Shown one piece after another: positions 1 to 6,059 of a stretch of DNA of 15,258 nucleotides (the first letter of the stretch is position 1; each line of letters begins with the position of its first letter). The position numbers and the translations under genes are program-made. This DNA comes from Nitrospinota bacterium. GTDB lineage: Bacteria > Nitrospinota_A > UBA7883 > JADGGD01. The stretch covers positions 1 to 15,258 of the forward strand of contig JADGCD010000030.1 of assembly GCA_015229165.1 (NCBI GenBank). The letters run 5' to 3'. Under the pieces are notes generated by a model. That model had not been told where the DNA came from. It searched no databases and saw nothing but the letters and a program-made list of their open reading frames with translations.

Positions 1-463
1 CCTTCGCGGCGGCTTCGAACGAACCGGCCTCCATCAGGAGCTGTCCGGCCTTCATGAGCCGCTCCATGGGGGTCGGCTCGGCCCGGTTCTGGAATATGGT
101 CTTGATCTTTTCTTCCAGCGAGCGGGCCACGAACGGCTTGATCATGTAGCCGTCCACCTCCGATTCGGCGGCCTGGACGATGTTGGCCTCGGAGATTTCG
201 GCGGTGATCATCACGAAGGGGACGTTCCGGTGGTTCTCCAGTTGGCGGACCTTGCGCAGGAGGTCGATGCCGGTCATGGTCGGCATGTTCCAGTCCGATA
301 CGACCAGATCGACCTTTTCCCGGGCCAGAAGCTCCAGCGCCTTGCTGCCGTCCCCTGCTTCCAGCACCTTGTCGAAGCCGATGTATCGCAACATGTTCTT
401 CAGGGTGCGGCGCATGTTGAACATGTCGTCGACCACGAGAACTTTCATCTCGCGAAATTGCAT
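1..463 (-). CDS. CheY-like response regulator with C-terminal helical/TPR-like extension (3' end outside window)
   Basis: Single-domain receiver followed by an extension that runs off the window. Counting from the inner ATG at 448, the acidic pair is D7/D8, the phospho-acceptor is D52 within a SDWNMP motif typical of chemotaxis CheY, the switch residues are T82 and Y101, and the conserved lysine is K104 in IKPF. After about residue 125 the chain continues as PTPMERLMKAGQLLMEAG, an amphipathic helix pair resembling the start of a TPR. Two in-frame starts exist. The outer ATG at 463 has an AGGTGA about 12 bases upstream; the inner ATG at 448 gives the usual CheY N-terminus but has little ribosome-binding sequence. 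I kept the outer one. The role is inferred as a phosphorelay receiver that acts through protein partners, because no DNA-binding output is seen so far. It lies downstream of a HEAT-repeat gene on the same strand. Confidence 0.88.
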   Translation of the reverse strand, partial: MQFREMKVLVVDDMFNMRRTLKNMLRYIGFDKVLEAGDGSKALELLAREKVDLVVSDWNMPTMTGIDLLRKVRQLENHRNVPFVMITAEISEANIVQAAESEVDGYMIKPFVARSLEEKIKTIFQNRAEPTPMERLMKAGQLLMEAGSFEAAAK

Positions 464-514
464 CGAATTCAAAGGTCACCTCGCGTGTGGGATCGCCCCA
501 AAGAGGGCTCTCCC

Positions 515-543
515 ATTCTACGCTTGCGACGGCGGCAAGGGAA
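515..543 (-). promoter_or_regulatory. Weak candidate promoter for the response regulator
   Basis: On the minus strand TAGAAT (515-520) lies 17 bases after TTCCCT (538-543), in the 109-base gap between the HEAT-repeat gene and the response regulator. The -10 is good and the -35 is poor, so this is only a candidate. Nothing else was recognised in the gap. Confidence 0.25.
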
Positions 544-572
544 GGGGGCGGATTTACAGCGGGTTGAAAAGG

Positions 573-1571
573 TCAGCGACCGCCCAGGAGGTCGAGCCGG
601 GTGTAGCCGATGGCGGCGGCGGCGGCCACCTCCTCGTCGGGGTCGTTAAAGAAGGGGATCAGCCGGTCGGCCTCTTCGGACGCCTTGAGGTTGACGAGAG
701 CGTCGATGGCCGCCTTGCGGACCGGGGGATGGTCGTCGCCGAGGGCGGCCAAGAGCGGGGCGGTCGCCTCGGCGGAACGCAGGTTCCCCAGCGCGGTGGC
801 GGCCACTTTGCGGACGTCGTAGCTTGCGTCCTGCGCCACCACGCGCCCCAGCGCCTCCACCGCCTCGTCGGGCTTGATGTGGTTGAGCGCGATGACCACC
901 TCCGTCCGAACCGCCGCCTTGCCGTCCTCCAGCAACGGCAGCAGGGCGGGGACCGCCGAAACCGCCTTGAGCTTGCCCAGGGTGGTGGCGGCCATCTTGC
1001 GGACGTTGAAGTCGTCGTCGGCCAGCATTTCGACGAGGGTGTCGATCGCCTGCTGGGCGTTTATGTTGCCGAGCCCCACCATGGCCGCCTGTTTGGCCGC
1101 CGGGTTCGGCGCGCCCAGCGCCGCCATGAGGGGCGCCACGGCGATGTCCGGGCGCAACTTCGAAAGGGCCAGCGCGGCGGCCCGCTTGATCTGCCACGGC
1201 TCCCCTTCGGGTTTCTTCTTCGCCGCCGCCCCCCCCAGGGGACCGCCCCCTCCGCCGGGGGCTTCCTTGGCCTCCACATCCCCCTTCGCAGCGGCCCAGG
1301 TCAGGATCGCCTTGCGGGCCCCGGCGTCGTCCTCGGCGCCCAGAACCCCCATCAGATATTCCGACGCGGCGGAGACGTTCAACGCGCCGATGCTGTGGAT
1401 GGCCGCTTCCCGCACCTGCCAGACCTTGTCCTTGAGCAGCTTGAGCAACGCGGAAAGGGAATGGTTCGACGGGCTCTCCCCTTTCCCGATGGCGATGGCG
1501 GCCGCTTTGCGGACGTTGGCGTCGTTGTGGCCGATGGCCTTGAGGAGCGTTTCTTCCGTCTGATGGTCCAT
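573..1571 (-). CDS. HEAT-repeat (PBS-lyase-type) scaffold protein
   Basis: A 332-residue protein built almost wholly from about ten short two-helix HEAT repeats of roughly 30 residues. The recurring signature is D-x-x-VR-(K/E)-AA-xx-(A/L)G-x-L (for example NVRKAAAIAIG near residue 20, NVRKMAATTLGKL near 190 and DVRKVAATALGNL near 255). A low-complexity Gly/Pro/Lys linker at about residues 103-122 splits the array into three N-terminal repeats and about seven C-terminal ones. There is no signal peptide or membrane segment, so it is probably cytoplasmic. Such solenoids usually bind proteins, or are related to phycobilin-lyase-like folds; no enzyme motif is visible. The gene lies 69 bases downstream of pdxJ and 109 bases upstream of the CheY-like gene on the same strand. 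A partnership with the receiver is possible but inferred from position only. The start lacks a clear Shine-Dalgarno. Confidence 0.85.
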   Translation of the reverse strand: MDHQTEETLLKAIGHNDANVRKAAAIAIGKGESPSNHSLSALLKLLKDKVWQVREAAIHSIGALNVSAASEYLMGVLGAEDDAGARKAILTWAAAKGDVEAKEAPGGGGGPLGGAAAKKKPEGEPWQIKRAAALALSKLRPDIAVAPLMAALGAPNPAAKQAAMVGLGNINAQQAIDTLVEMLADDDFNVRKMAATTLGKLKAVSAVPALLPLLEDGKAAVRTEVVIALNHIKPDEAVEALGRVVAQDASYDVRKVAATALGNLRSAEATAPLLAALGDDHPPVRKAAIDALVNLKASEEADRLIPFFNDPDEEVAAAAAIGYTRLDLLGGR

Positions 1572-1640
1572 GGCGCCGCCCGGGGGAGAGGGTGAAAAGT
1601 TACAACCGTGGTCTGTTTTATCGCAATCGTTGAAAGGTTG

Positions 1641-2366
1641 TCAACGCGCTCCGTCGCCGATGGCCTGCCGCATCTCCCGCACCGCCTCTCCGAATCCGAC
1701 CATCAGCGCCCGGCTGACGAGGGCGTGGCCGATGTTCAGCTCGCCGATGCCGGGGATCGCCGCCACCGGGCCGACGTTGGAAAGGGTGAGGCCGTGGCCC
1801 GCGTGACAGGTGAGCCCCAGGCCGACGGCCTGCGCCACCCCCCGTTTCAATTTCGCCAGTTCGACCGACGCGCCCCGTTTGGTCCGGGCCTCGGCATAGG
1901 CGCCGGTGTTGAACTCCACCGCGTCGGCGCCGAGCGTCTTGGCCACTGCCACCTGCGCCGGGTCGGGATCGATGAAGAGGGAGACGAGAATCTTTTTCGC
2001 GCGAAACCGGGGGATGACCTCCCTAAGACGACGGCGCCCTTTTATAAGATCAAGCCCCCCTTCGGTGGTCACCTCCTGCCGCCGCTCGGGAACCAGCGTC
2101 ACCTGCCACGGGCGGACTTTCAGCGCGAAGAGGACGATCTCTTCGGCGACGGCCATTTCGAGGTTGAGCCGGGAGGCGACGCTCTTCTTTATACGGAGGA
2201 CGTCGTGGTCCTGGATGTGGCGCCGGTCTTCGCGCAGGTGGACGGTAATCTGGCAGGCGCCTGCCGCCACGGCGGCTTTCGCCCCGTCGAGAGGATCGGG
2301 GTAGGTCGCCCGCCGGGCCTGACGGACGGTGGCGATATGGTCGACATTGACGCCAAGGAGGGGCAT
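1641..2366 (-). CDS. pdxJ: Pyridoxine 5'-phosphate synthase PdxJ
   Basis: Condenses 1-deoxy-D-xylulose 5-phosphate with 3-amino-2-oxopropyl phosphate in the DXP-dependent vitamin B6 pathway; cytoplasmic TIM barrel. At 241 residues it has the full family length. Motifs in order: GVNVDHIATVRQAR at the N-terminus, TVHLREDRRHI (H43), NLEMAVAEE (E70), PERRQEVTTEGGLD, VSLFID, and CHAGHGL (H191), matching the E. coli catalytic residues H45/E72/H193. The C-terminus ELNIGHALVSRA is also standard. A GAGAG lies just upstream of the ATG. It is transcribed away from the MarC-family gene across a 124-base divergent gap. The HEAT-repeat gene follows, possibly in the same transcript. The usual partner acpS is not here. 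Confidence 0.97.
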   Translation of the reverse strand: MPLLGVNVDHIATVRQARRATYPDPLDGAKAAVAAGACQITVHLREDRRHIQDHDVLRIKKSVASRLNLEMAVAEEIVLFALKVRPWQVTLVPERRQEVTTEGGLDLIKGRRRLREVIPRFRAKKILVSLFIDPDPAQVAVAKTLGADAVEFNTGAYAEARTKRGASVELAKLKRGVAQAVGLGLTCHAGHGLTLSNVGPVAAIPGIGELNIGHALVSRALMVGFGEAVREMRQAIGDGAR

Positions 2367-2490
2367 GGGCTCTCTCGCAACAGGGAACGATCAAAGGGAA
2401 AAGAGTACCATAAGAGAGAGGCCTGCGACTCCCCTCTCCCCAACGGGATGGGGGCCTTCGTCGGAGCCTGGAGAAAGAGGAAAAGACCGA

Positions 2491-3114
2491 ATGACCAGCG
2501 TGGCCGGGCTCTTCTTCGTCAACTGTTTCGTCACCCTCTTCTCCGTCCTCGACCCGTTCGGGGCGGCGGTAACGTTTCTCGCCCTGACGGCGGGGGACAC
2601 CCCGGCCCATCGCCGCACACAGGCGATCCGGGCCCTCGTCGTGACGGCGGGGGTGTTGCTCCTCTTCACCGTGGCGGGGAGTTACATTTTCGCCGCTTTC
2701 GGCGTCAGCGTGGAGGCGCTGATGGTCTCGGGCGGGGTCATCCTCGGGCTCTACGGTTTCCGGATGCTGGAGGGGGAGCCGTTCATCCCCGGCCCCCCGA
2801 GCGTGGAGGGAAAAGAGGGGATGGAGGCGCCCGACGTCTCGATCATCCCGATGGCGATCCCGTTCCTCGCCGGGCCTGCCGCCATCACGGCGGTGATCGT
2901 CTTCGCCACCAAAGCCGACGGAGCGGCGGCGTGGGGCGCCCTCTTCGCCGCCGAAGGGCTGGCGCTGGGGCTGACCGGGGCGATCCTGCTCAACGCCGAC
3001 CGGCTGGCGTCGTGGATGGGGGAGACCGGCGTCCGCATCGCCACCCGCCTGATGGGGGTGATCCTGCTGGCCATGGCCGCCGAGTTCGCCCTGAGCGGGG
3101 TGAAGGGGTATTAA
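2491..3114 (+). CDS. MarC-family integral membrane protein
   Basis: A 207-residue inner-membrane protein with about six hydrophobic segments. The family hallmarks are a VLDPFGAAVTF motif in the first segment (MarC proteins have DPxGN/A-like signatures) and PMAIPFLAGPAAITAV in the middle, the conserved PLaiPllaGPgaI block. A longer reading frame starts at 2329, but I chose the ATG at 2491. It is preceded by AAAGAGGAAAAG at good spacing, and the family begins with this hydrophobic stretch. The molecular function of MarC proteins is not established; early links to multiple antibiotic resistance were not confirmed. The gene is divergent from pdxJ, and its stop overlaps the stop of the convergent lipoprotein gene by four bases. 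Confidence 0.9.
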   Translation: MTSVAGLFFVNCFVTLFSVLDPFGAAVTFLALTAGDTPAHRRTQAIRALVVTAGVLLLFTVAGSYIFAAFGVSVEALMVSGGVILGLYGFRMLEGEPFIPGPPSVEGKEGMEAPDVSIIPMAIPFLAGPAAITAVIVFATKADGAAAWGALFAAEGLALGLTGAILLNADRLASWMGETGVRIATRLMGVILLAMAAEFALSGVKGY

Positions 3115-3407
3115 TCACACCGATAAGCGTTACCGATAATAGCGGAAGTAAAGCCTCTGTGTTGTTGTTGCCATACAATGTTGGTTGCGCCTAGATCACG
3201 CGCCTTTTTGTATGCCTCGTTTTTTGAGTTCTCAACTCCTAAATTCCCAGCGGCATTACCCCATCCAGAAGACCCTTCAACAGTTCCAAGAAATTTGCAT
3301 TTCTCAACCATTTGGGAATCCGACTCTATTACTCCACGTTTATCAATATGGCCCGTCGCACATGCCATTATCGGTAGTGCCAAAACAATAACGATGATGA
3401 GTTTCAA
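3111..3407 (-). CDS. Small DUF4156-like lipoprotein with TTG start
   Basis: A 98-residue predicted lipoprotein. It has a short basic start (MKL), a hydrophobic stretch and a lipobox-like IMAC with C16 as the acylation site. The mature part carries CKFLG, SSGWGN, a conserved G-V-E-N-(S/A)-K-N-E-A and LGATNIV, the pattern I recall for DUF4156-type lipoproteins; the function of that family is unknown. The start codon is TTG at 3407. It is well supported by AGGAGGG seven bases upstream, and no ATG fits the signal peptide. Base composition and codons (TTA, ATA, AGA) are clearly AT-richer than in the surrounding genes, which suggests transfer. It converges on the MarC gene with a four-base overlap of stops. 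Confidence 0.8.
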   Translation of the reverse strand: MKLIIVIVLALPIMACATGHIDKRGVIESDSQMVEKCKFLGTVEGSSGWGNAAGNLGVENSKNEAYKKARDLGATNIVWQQQHRGFTSAIIGNAYRCD

Positions 3408-3442
3408 GACACGCCCTCCTAAATCATGCGCATAGCGTAATG

Positions 3443-3472
3443 AGCATAGTCATCAAACTTACTAGTGTGCAA
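3443..3472 (-). promoter_or_regulatory. Candidate promoter of the DUF4156-like lipoprotein gene
   Basis: On the minus strand TTGCAC (3467-3472) and TATGCT (3443-3448) are separated by 18 bases, about 36 bases upstream of the TTG start and its strong AGGAGGG. Both boxes are near consensus, and the surrounding AT-rich DNA fits a promoter. Confidence 0.45.
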
Positions 3473-3479
3473 GAATATT

Positions 3480-3557
3480 TTATTGATCCTTCACCACCCG
3501 GTTGTCCGTCAGCCGTAGCCCATCACCTTGACAGCGGCGAAGGAGTCCACCCGCCGC
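3480..3557 (-). pseudogene. Displaced remnant of a panC 3' end
   Basis: Read on the minus strand, the DNA just after the antitoxin stop contains FAAV, then (after a one-base deletion) an intact DGLRLTDNRVV followed by KDQ and a TAA at 3480-3482. The functional panC ends in exactly DGLRLTDNRVV. The nucleotide match over 33 bases is 28/33, and the differences are mostly synonymous. The remnant uses GC-rich host-like codons (CTA, CGG, AAC, CGG), while the living panC tail has TTA, AGG, AAT, AGA. It looks like the original panC terminus pushed downstream by an insertion. Confidence 0.75.
3492..3524 (-). repeat. Direct repeat, distal copy (panC 3'-end sequence)
   Basis: 33 bases that match 4216-4248 at 28 positions with no gap, at a constant offset of 724 bases. 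The perfect 13-base core TTGTCCGTCAGCC (plus strand) is at 3502-3514. This is the far boundary of the segment that carries the toxin-antitoxin pair. Confidence 0.8.
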
Positions 3558-3558
3558 T

Positions 3559-3921
3559 TTACTCCAGCATTTGTTCGATGACCAGCCCCATGGCATCGGC
3601 GGCTTTCTCCAGCGTCGCCCGGTGCGGACGGGCGCCGGTCCGCTCCATCTGGGAAACGGCGGACTGGGTCACCCCCATCCGGTTCGCAAGGTCGCTTTGG
3701 GTAAGACCACGATGCTCCCGCCATGCCTGAATCATGCTGACGCCGTCGATGGCGTTGCGACGAACCACCCCATGGGGGATCAACGGGCCGTGCTCGCTTT
3801 GCGGCAGCGCGACCGGCTCAACCCCGCCGAGCACCTCTTCGACGAAGATATCGTAGGGGATCACCGCAAACGCCGGTTTCCCCCCCTGCTCGATCACCTG
3901 ATATTCAATAGGTTTGTTCAT
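3559..3921 (-). CDS. XRE/HigA-type antitoxin, helix-turn-helix
   Basis: A 120-residue cytoplasmic protein. Residues 1-45 form a small domain (IEYQVIEQGGKPAFAVIPYD) resembling N-terminal parts of antitoxins. Residues about 63-112 are a Cro/C1-type helix-turn-helix, with GLTQSDLANRMGVTQSAVSQMER as the two core helices. It likely neutralises the RelE-like toxin encoded immediately upstream and represses their shared promoter. The ATG at 3921 has AGAGG just before it and lies inside the last codons of the toxin frame (17-base overlap), so translation is probably coupled. The toxin-first order is that of higBA-type modules. The stop codon directly abuts the panC 3'-end remnant. Confidence 0.88.
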   Translation of the reverse strand: MNKPIEYQVIEQGGKPAFAVIPYDIFVEEVLGGVEPVALPQSEHGPLIPHGVVRRNAIDGVSMIQAWREHRGLTQSDLANRMGVTQSAVSQMERTGARPHRATLEKAADAMGLVIEQMLE

Positions 3922-4152
3922 TTCGCCTCTTTACTTCCACGATCAGAACGCTATGCGCCTCGACCGAGAAGATGATCCGCCAATCGCCGACCCGCATCCG
4001 ATAGCCCTGCTGGTTGACAAGGTTTTTGACCTGCGAAACCTCCGGCCATCCTGCCAACGTTTCCACCTTTTCAACGATCAGCAATCGGTCGGAAACAGTC
4101 GTGATTCTCTTCAGTTGTCGCCGCGCTTTGTTTGTCCATTGATCTCTCTCAC
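3905..4152 (-). pseudogene. RelE/ParE-superfamily toxin, start region out of frame
   Basis: A 78-codon open frame (4141-3905) encodes QWTNKARRQLKRI, a central VKNLVNQQGYRMRVGDWRIIFSV and an end of VLIVEVKRRNEQTY. This is the core of a RelE-like mRNA interferase, including the R-x-R-V-G-D-W-R-I-I-F strand block and the C-terminal VKRRNEQTY. It pairs with the overlapping antitoxin. The frame has no ATG, GTG or TTG near its 5' end. The only suitable start, GTG at 4152, is one frame away and meets TGA after 13 codons. Removing one GA unit from the (GA)4 run at 4143-4150, or adding one base after codon 4, would join GTG to the toxin frame. The toxin is therefore inactive by frameshift, phase-variable, or affected by a base-calling error. 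Confidence 0.7.
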
Positions 4153-4158
4153 GATGAC

Positions 4159-4187
4159 AATATAAGTTTATTATTAGCTTTTGTCAA
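4159..4187 (-). promoter_or_regulatory. Strong promoter of the toxin-antitoxin pair, possibly giving a leaderless mRNA
   Basis: On the minus strand a perfect TTGACA (4182-4187), a 17-base spacer and TATATT (4159-4164) form a near-consensus sigma-70 promoter. Transcription would start about seven bases on, at or next to the GTG at 4152, leaving no leader. A small inverted repeat ATAA-AC-TTAT (4162-4171) overlaps the -10 and spacer and could be the antitoxin operator (inference). Confidence 0.7.
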
Positions 4188-4212
4188 GCCGTGCATTAGT
4201 ATATAGCCCCCC

Positions 4213-5046
4213 CTACACCACTCTATTGTCCGTCAGCCTTAACCCATCGACAAAAACGGCGGCGTAGATGAGGGTGGGGCCGCTTCGGTCCTCTTCCCGT
4301 AACGTCTCGGCGTCGACGATCGCCGCGAAGTCGATGGTGACGCCGGGGGCCGAAGAGAGCATCGCCGTCAACGCTTCCGTCAGCTTCCCCCGGTCGGTCT
4401 CCCCCGCCTTGATCCGCCGTTCAATCTCCGCGACGGCTTTCGGCAGCGCCAATGCGGCTTTCCGGCTCTCGGGCGTAAGTAGCCGGTTCCGGCTCGACAG
4501 GGCCATGCCGTCCCGGTCCCGCTTCGTCGCCACCGGGACGATCTGCACGGCGATGTTGAGGTCTTCGGTCATCCGCTTCAATATGGCCAGTTGATGCGGG
4601 TCTTTCTTCCCGAAGTAGGCTTTGTCCGGCTCGACGATGGCGAACAACTTCGCCACCACGGTCGTCACCCCCCGGTAGTGCCACCGGATGGCGGCGCCTT
4701 CCAGCCGTCCGGTCAGCTCTTTCACCTCGACGACGGTGTCGAACCGTTCGGGGTACATTTTCTCGGCGGACGGCGCGAACAAATAGTCGACCCCGGCCTT
4801 TTCGCAGAGGGCCCGGTCCCCTTCGGGGTCGCGGGGGTACCGCTCGTAGGCGGCTTTCCGGAACTGCAACGGGTTGACGAAGGTGGAGACGACGACGATG
4901 TCGTTCTCTTTCCTTGCCTTGGCCATCAGCGTGGCGTGGCCGTCGTGGAGGGCGCCAAGGGTCGGGACGAAGCCGATACGCTTCCCCTGCCGCCGCGCCT
5001 CCCGCACGAGCAGGGTCATCTTTTTCGGGTCGGTGACGATCTTCAT
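4213..5046 (-). CDS. panC: Pantothenate synthetase PanC
   Basis: ATP-dependent ligation of pantoate and beta-alanine, the last step of vitamin B5 synthesis; cytoplasmic nucleotidyltransferase-like enzyme, 277 residues as usual. Motifs: FVPTLGALHDGH (the HIGH-like ATP site), STFVNPLQF, YPRDPEGD, VDYLFAPSAEKMYP, RGVTTVVAKLF, FGKKDPHQ and DGMALSSRNRLLT. Oddities: the usual S-R-P-G-H-F before RGV is A-I-R-W-H-Y, and the usual G-E-K-D-x-Q-Q is G-K-K-D-P-H-Q. The last dozen codons use TTA, AGG and AGA, unlike the rest of the gene, and a second copy of this 3' end lies 724 bases downstream. This suggests that the tail was replaced by an insertion that rebuilt the reading frame. There is no strong Shine-Dalgarno. 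The gene is divergent from the CsgG-like gene; panB and panD are not in the window. Confidence 0.95.
   Translation of the reverse strand: MKIVTDPKKMTLLVREARRQGKRIGFVPTLGALHDGHATLMAKARKENDIVVVSTFVNPLQFRKAAYERYPRDPEGDRALCEKAGVDYLFAPSAEKMYPERFDTVVEVKELTGRLEGAAIRWHYRGVTTVVAKLFAIVEPDKAYFGKKDPHQLAILKRMTEDLNIAVQIVPVATKRDRDGMALSSRNRLLTPESRKAALALPKAVAEIERRIKAGETDRGKLTEALTAMLSSAPGVTIDFAAIVDAETLREEDRSGPTLIYAAVFVDGLRLTDNRVV
4216..4248 (-). repeat. Direct repeat, proximal copy (inside the panC 3' end)
   Basis: Partner of 3492-3524 (28/33 identical; core TTGTCCGTCAGCC at 4226-4238). It encodes the last 11 residues of PanC, ending just before the TAG stop at 4213-4215. The two copies enclose the toxin-antitoxin pair like attachment-site halves. 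Confidence 0.8.
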
Positions 5047-5168
5047 GAATCCGATTCGCGCAAAGGTGTCCGTTCCAAAGGAGTATACCCGACCGTTCCC
5101 CTGTCGCGAACGGGGCGGCTGTACTAAGATAGACGGGCGATTACCGACATCCCTTATTGGAGGTCTTT

Positions 5169-5900
5169 ATGCGTTCCACGCGGATTGTCTCTTTTGCGGC
5201 GGCTCTTTCCCTCGCCCTCACCGCCTGCGCCACGGCGGAGCCGTCGGCCCGGGTCACCAGCGGCGGCGGCCCCACCATGGAGCAGGCCCAGCAGGAGGCC
5301 TATAACGGGCCGAAAGCCCGGGTGGCGGTCAACAAGTTCGTCAACAAGGCGGCCAAGGGGGGCGGGGAGATCGGCACCGGCATGGCCGACATGATGACCA
5401 CCGCCCTCTTCCACAGCAACCGCTTCATCGTGCTGGACCGGCAGGACCACGGCGCGGTCATGGCGGAGCAGGATCTGGGCGCCTCGGGCCGGATCAAGGG
5501 TGAAACGGCGGCCCCCATCGGCGAAATGGAAGGGGCGGAGCTTCTCATCAGCGGCGCCATCACGGCGTTTGAACCGGACGCCGGCGGCGCCATCGGCGGC
5601 TTCGGCATTCCCCTGGGGGGGGGCGCGGCCATCGGGCTGGGTGGCGGCGGAAAGACCGCCTACATGGCCATCGACGTGAAGGTGGTCGACACCAAGACGG
5701 GGCGGATCGTGAACGCGACCACGGTCGAAGGCAAATCGACCGACTGGTTCGCCGGACTCGGCGGGGCGGTCGGCGGCGTGCCGATCCCCTTCGGTCTTGG
5801 CGCCTACAAGAACACCCCGATGGAAAAAGCCATCCGGGTCTGCATCGACAAGGCGGTGGAGTTTATGGCCTCACAGACTCCTCCCCGTTACTATCACTAA
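5169..5900 (+). CDS. CsgG/HfaB-family outer-membrane-type lipoprotein
   Basis: A 243-residue predicted lipoprotein. It has signal peptide MRSTRIV plus a hydrophobic run and lipobox LTAC with C20. The mature region follows the CsgG fold pattern: RVAVNKFVNKA, MADMMTTALFHSNRFIVLDRQD, a predicted GAELLISGAITAFEP strand, a Gly-rich loop (about residues 137-166) and MAIDVKVVDTKTGRIVNATTVEGKS. CsgG proteins are oligomeric secretion channels for curli subunits. This one is close in core to the family but slightly shorter, and no curli genes are nearby, so a curli role is not supported. The start at 5169 is preceded by GGAGG at five bases; an in-frame TTG at 5157 overlaps that site and is unlikely. 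A palindromic repeat begins on the base after the stop. The next gene encodes another exported protein. Confidence 0.82.
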   Translation: MRSTRIVSFAAALSLALTACATAEPSARVTSGGGPTMEQAQQEAYNGPKARVAVNKFVNKAAKGGGEIGTGMADMMTTALFHSNRFIVLDRQDHGAVMAEQDLGASGRIKGETAAPIGEMEGAELLISGAITAFEPDAGGAIGGFGIPLGGGAAIGLGGGGKTAYMAIDVKVVDTKTGRIVNATTVEGKSTDWFAGLGGAVGGVPIPFGLGAYKNTPMEKAIRVCIDKAVEFMASQTPPRYYH

Positions 5901-6039
5901 CAGGCTCATGAAAACTATCTGCGTGGCCTCCGGGTTGTCGAAAGTGGGCTCGGGATACTCACGTACTATCGTGTACGCTCCGTTCCCTTGCCCACTTTCT
6001 CCTACCGGAGCCTGCCTCGATAACGTTTTCAAGAGCCTG
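5901..6039 (+). repeat. Palindromic covarying intergenic element, copy 1
   Basis: An imperfect palindrome of 139 bases. The outer arms 5901-5915 and 6025-6039 are complementary with one mismatch. Inner stems are CTCCGG with CCGGAG, and GAAAGTGGGC (5939-5948) with GCCCACTTTC (5989-5998). The apical hairpin is CGTAC-TATCGT-GTACG. Blocks shared with copies 2 and 3 are CTATCTGCGT, GTCGAAA, ATACTCA, CTCCG, and GCCTGCCTCGATAACG near the right end. There is no run of T after the arms, so it is not a typical intrinsic terminator. It fills the gap between the CsgG-like gene and the small secreted-protein gene. Confidence 0.88.
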
Positions 6040-6059
6040 TTCGGATGAAAGGAATTTCC

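Noticed and set aside
180..1595. Long plus-strand open frame (471 codons) opposite the response regulator and HEAT genes
   Set aside because: Low-complexity Arg/Gly-rich translation with no family resemblance. It is the antisense of two well-supported genes, as is usual in GC-rich DNA.
2367..2490. Regulatory RNA or riboswitch in the pdxJ-marC gap
   Set aside because: Only 124 bases with runs of purines and pyrimidines. I saw no convincing conserved fold or paired promoter boxes.
1608..3194. Long plus-strand open frame (528 codons) across pdxJ and marC
   Set aside because: Antisense to pdxJ and out of frame with marC. The translation has no recognisable motif, while pdxJ and marC have diagnostic ones.
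4201..4215. Run of seven C at the panC end as a phase-variable tract
   Set aside because: It lies after the panC stop codon and so cannot shift the panC frame. No other gene starts there.
3492..4248. Integron cassette interpretation of the toxin-antitoxin segment
   Set aside because: The flanking repeats are panC coding sequence in direct orientation and show no attC-like paired sites or integrase-type core.
5901..6039. Palindrome copy 1 as a rho-independent terminator for the CsgG-like gene
   Set aside because: The structure is far longer than a terminator, there is no T-tract after the right arm, and the same element occurs inside the dppB-dppC junction, where transcription must continue.
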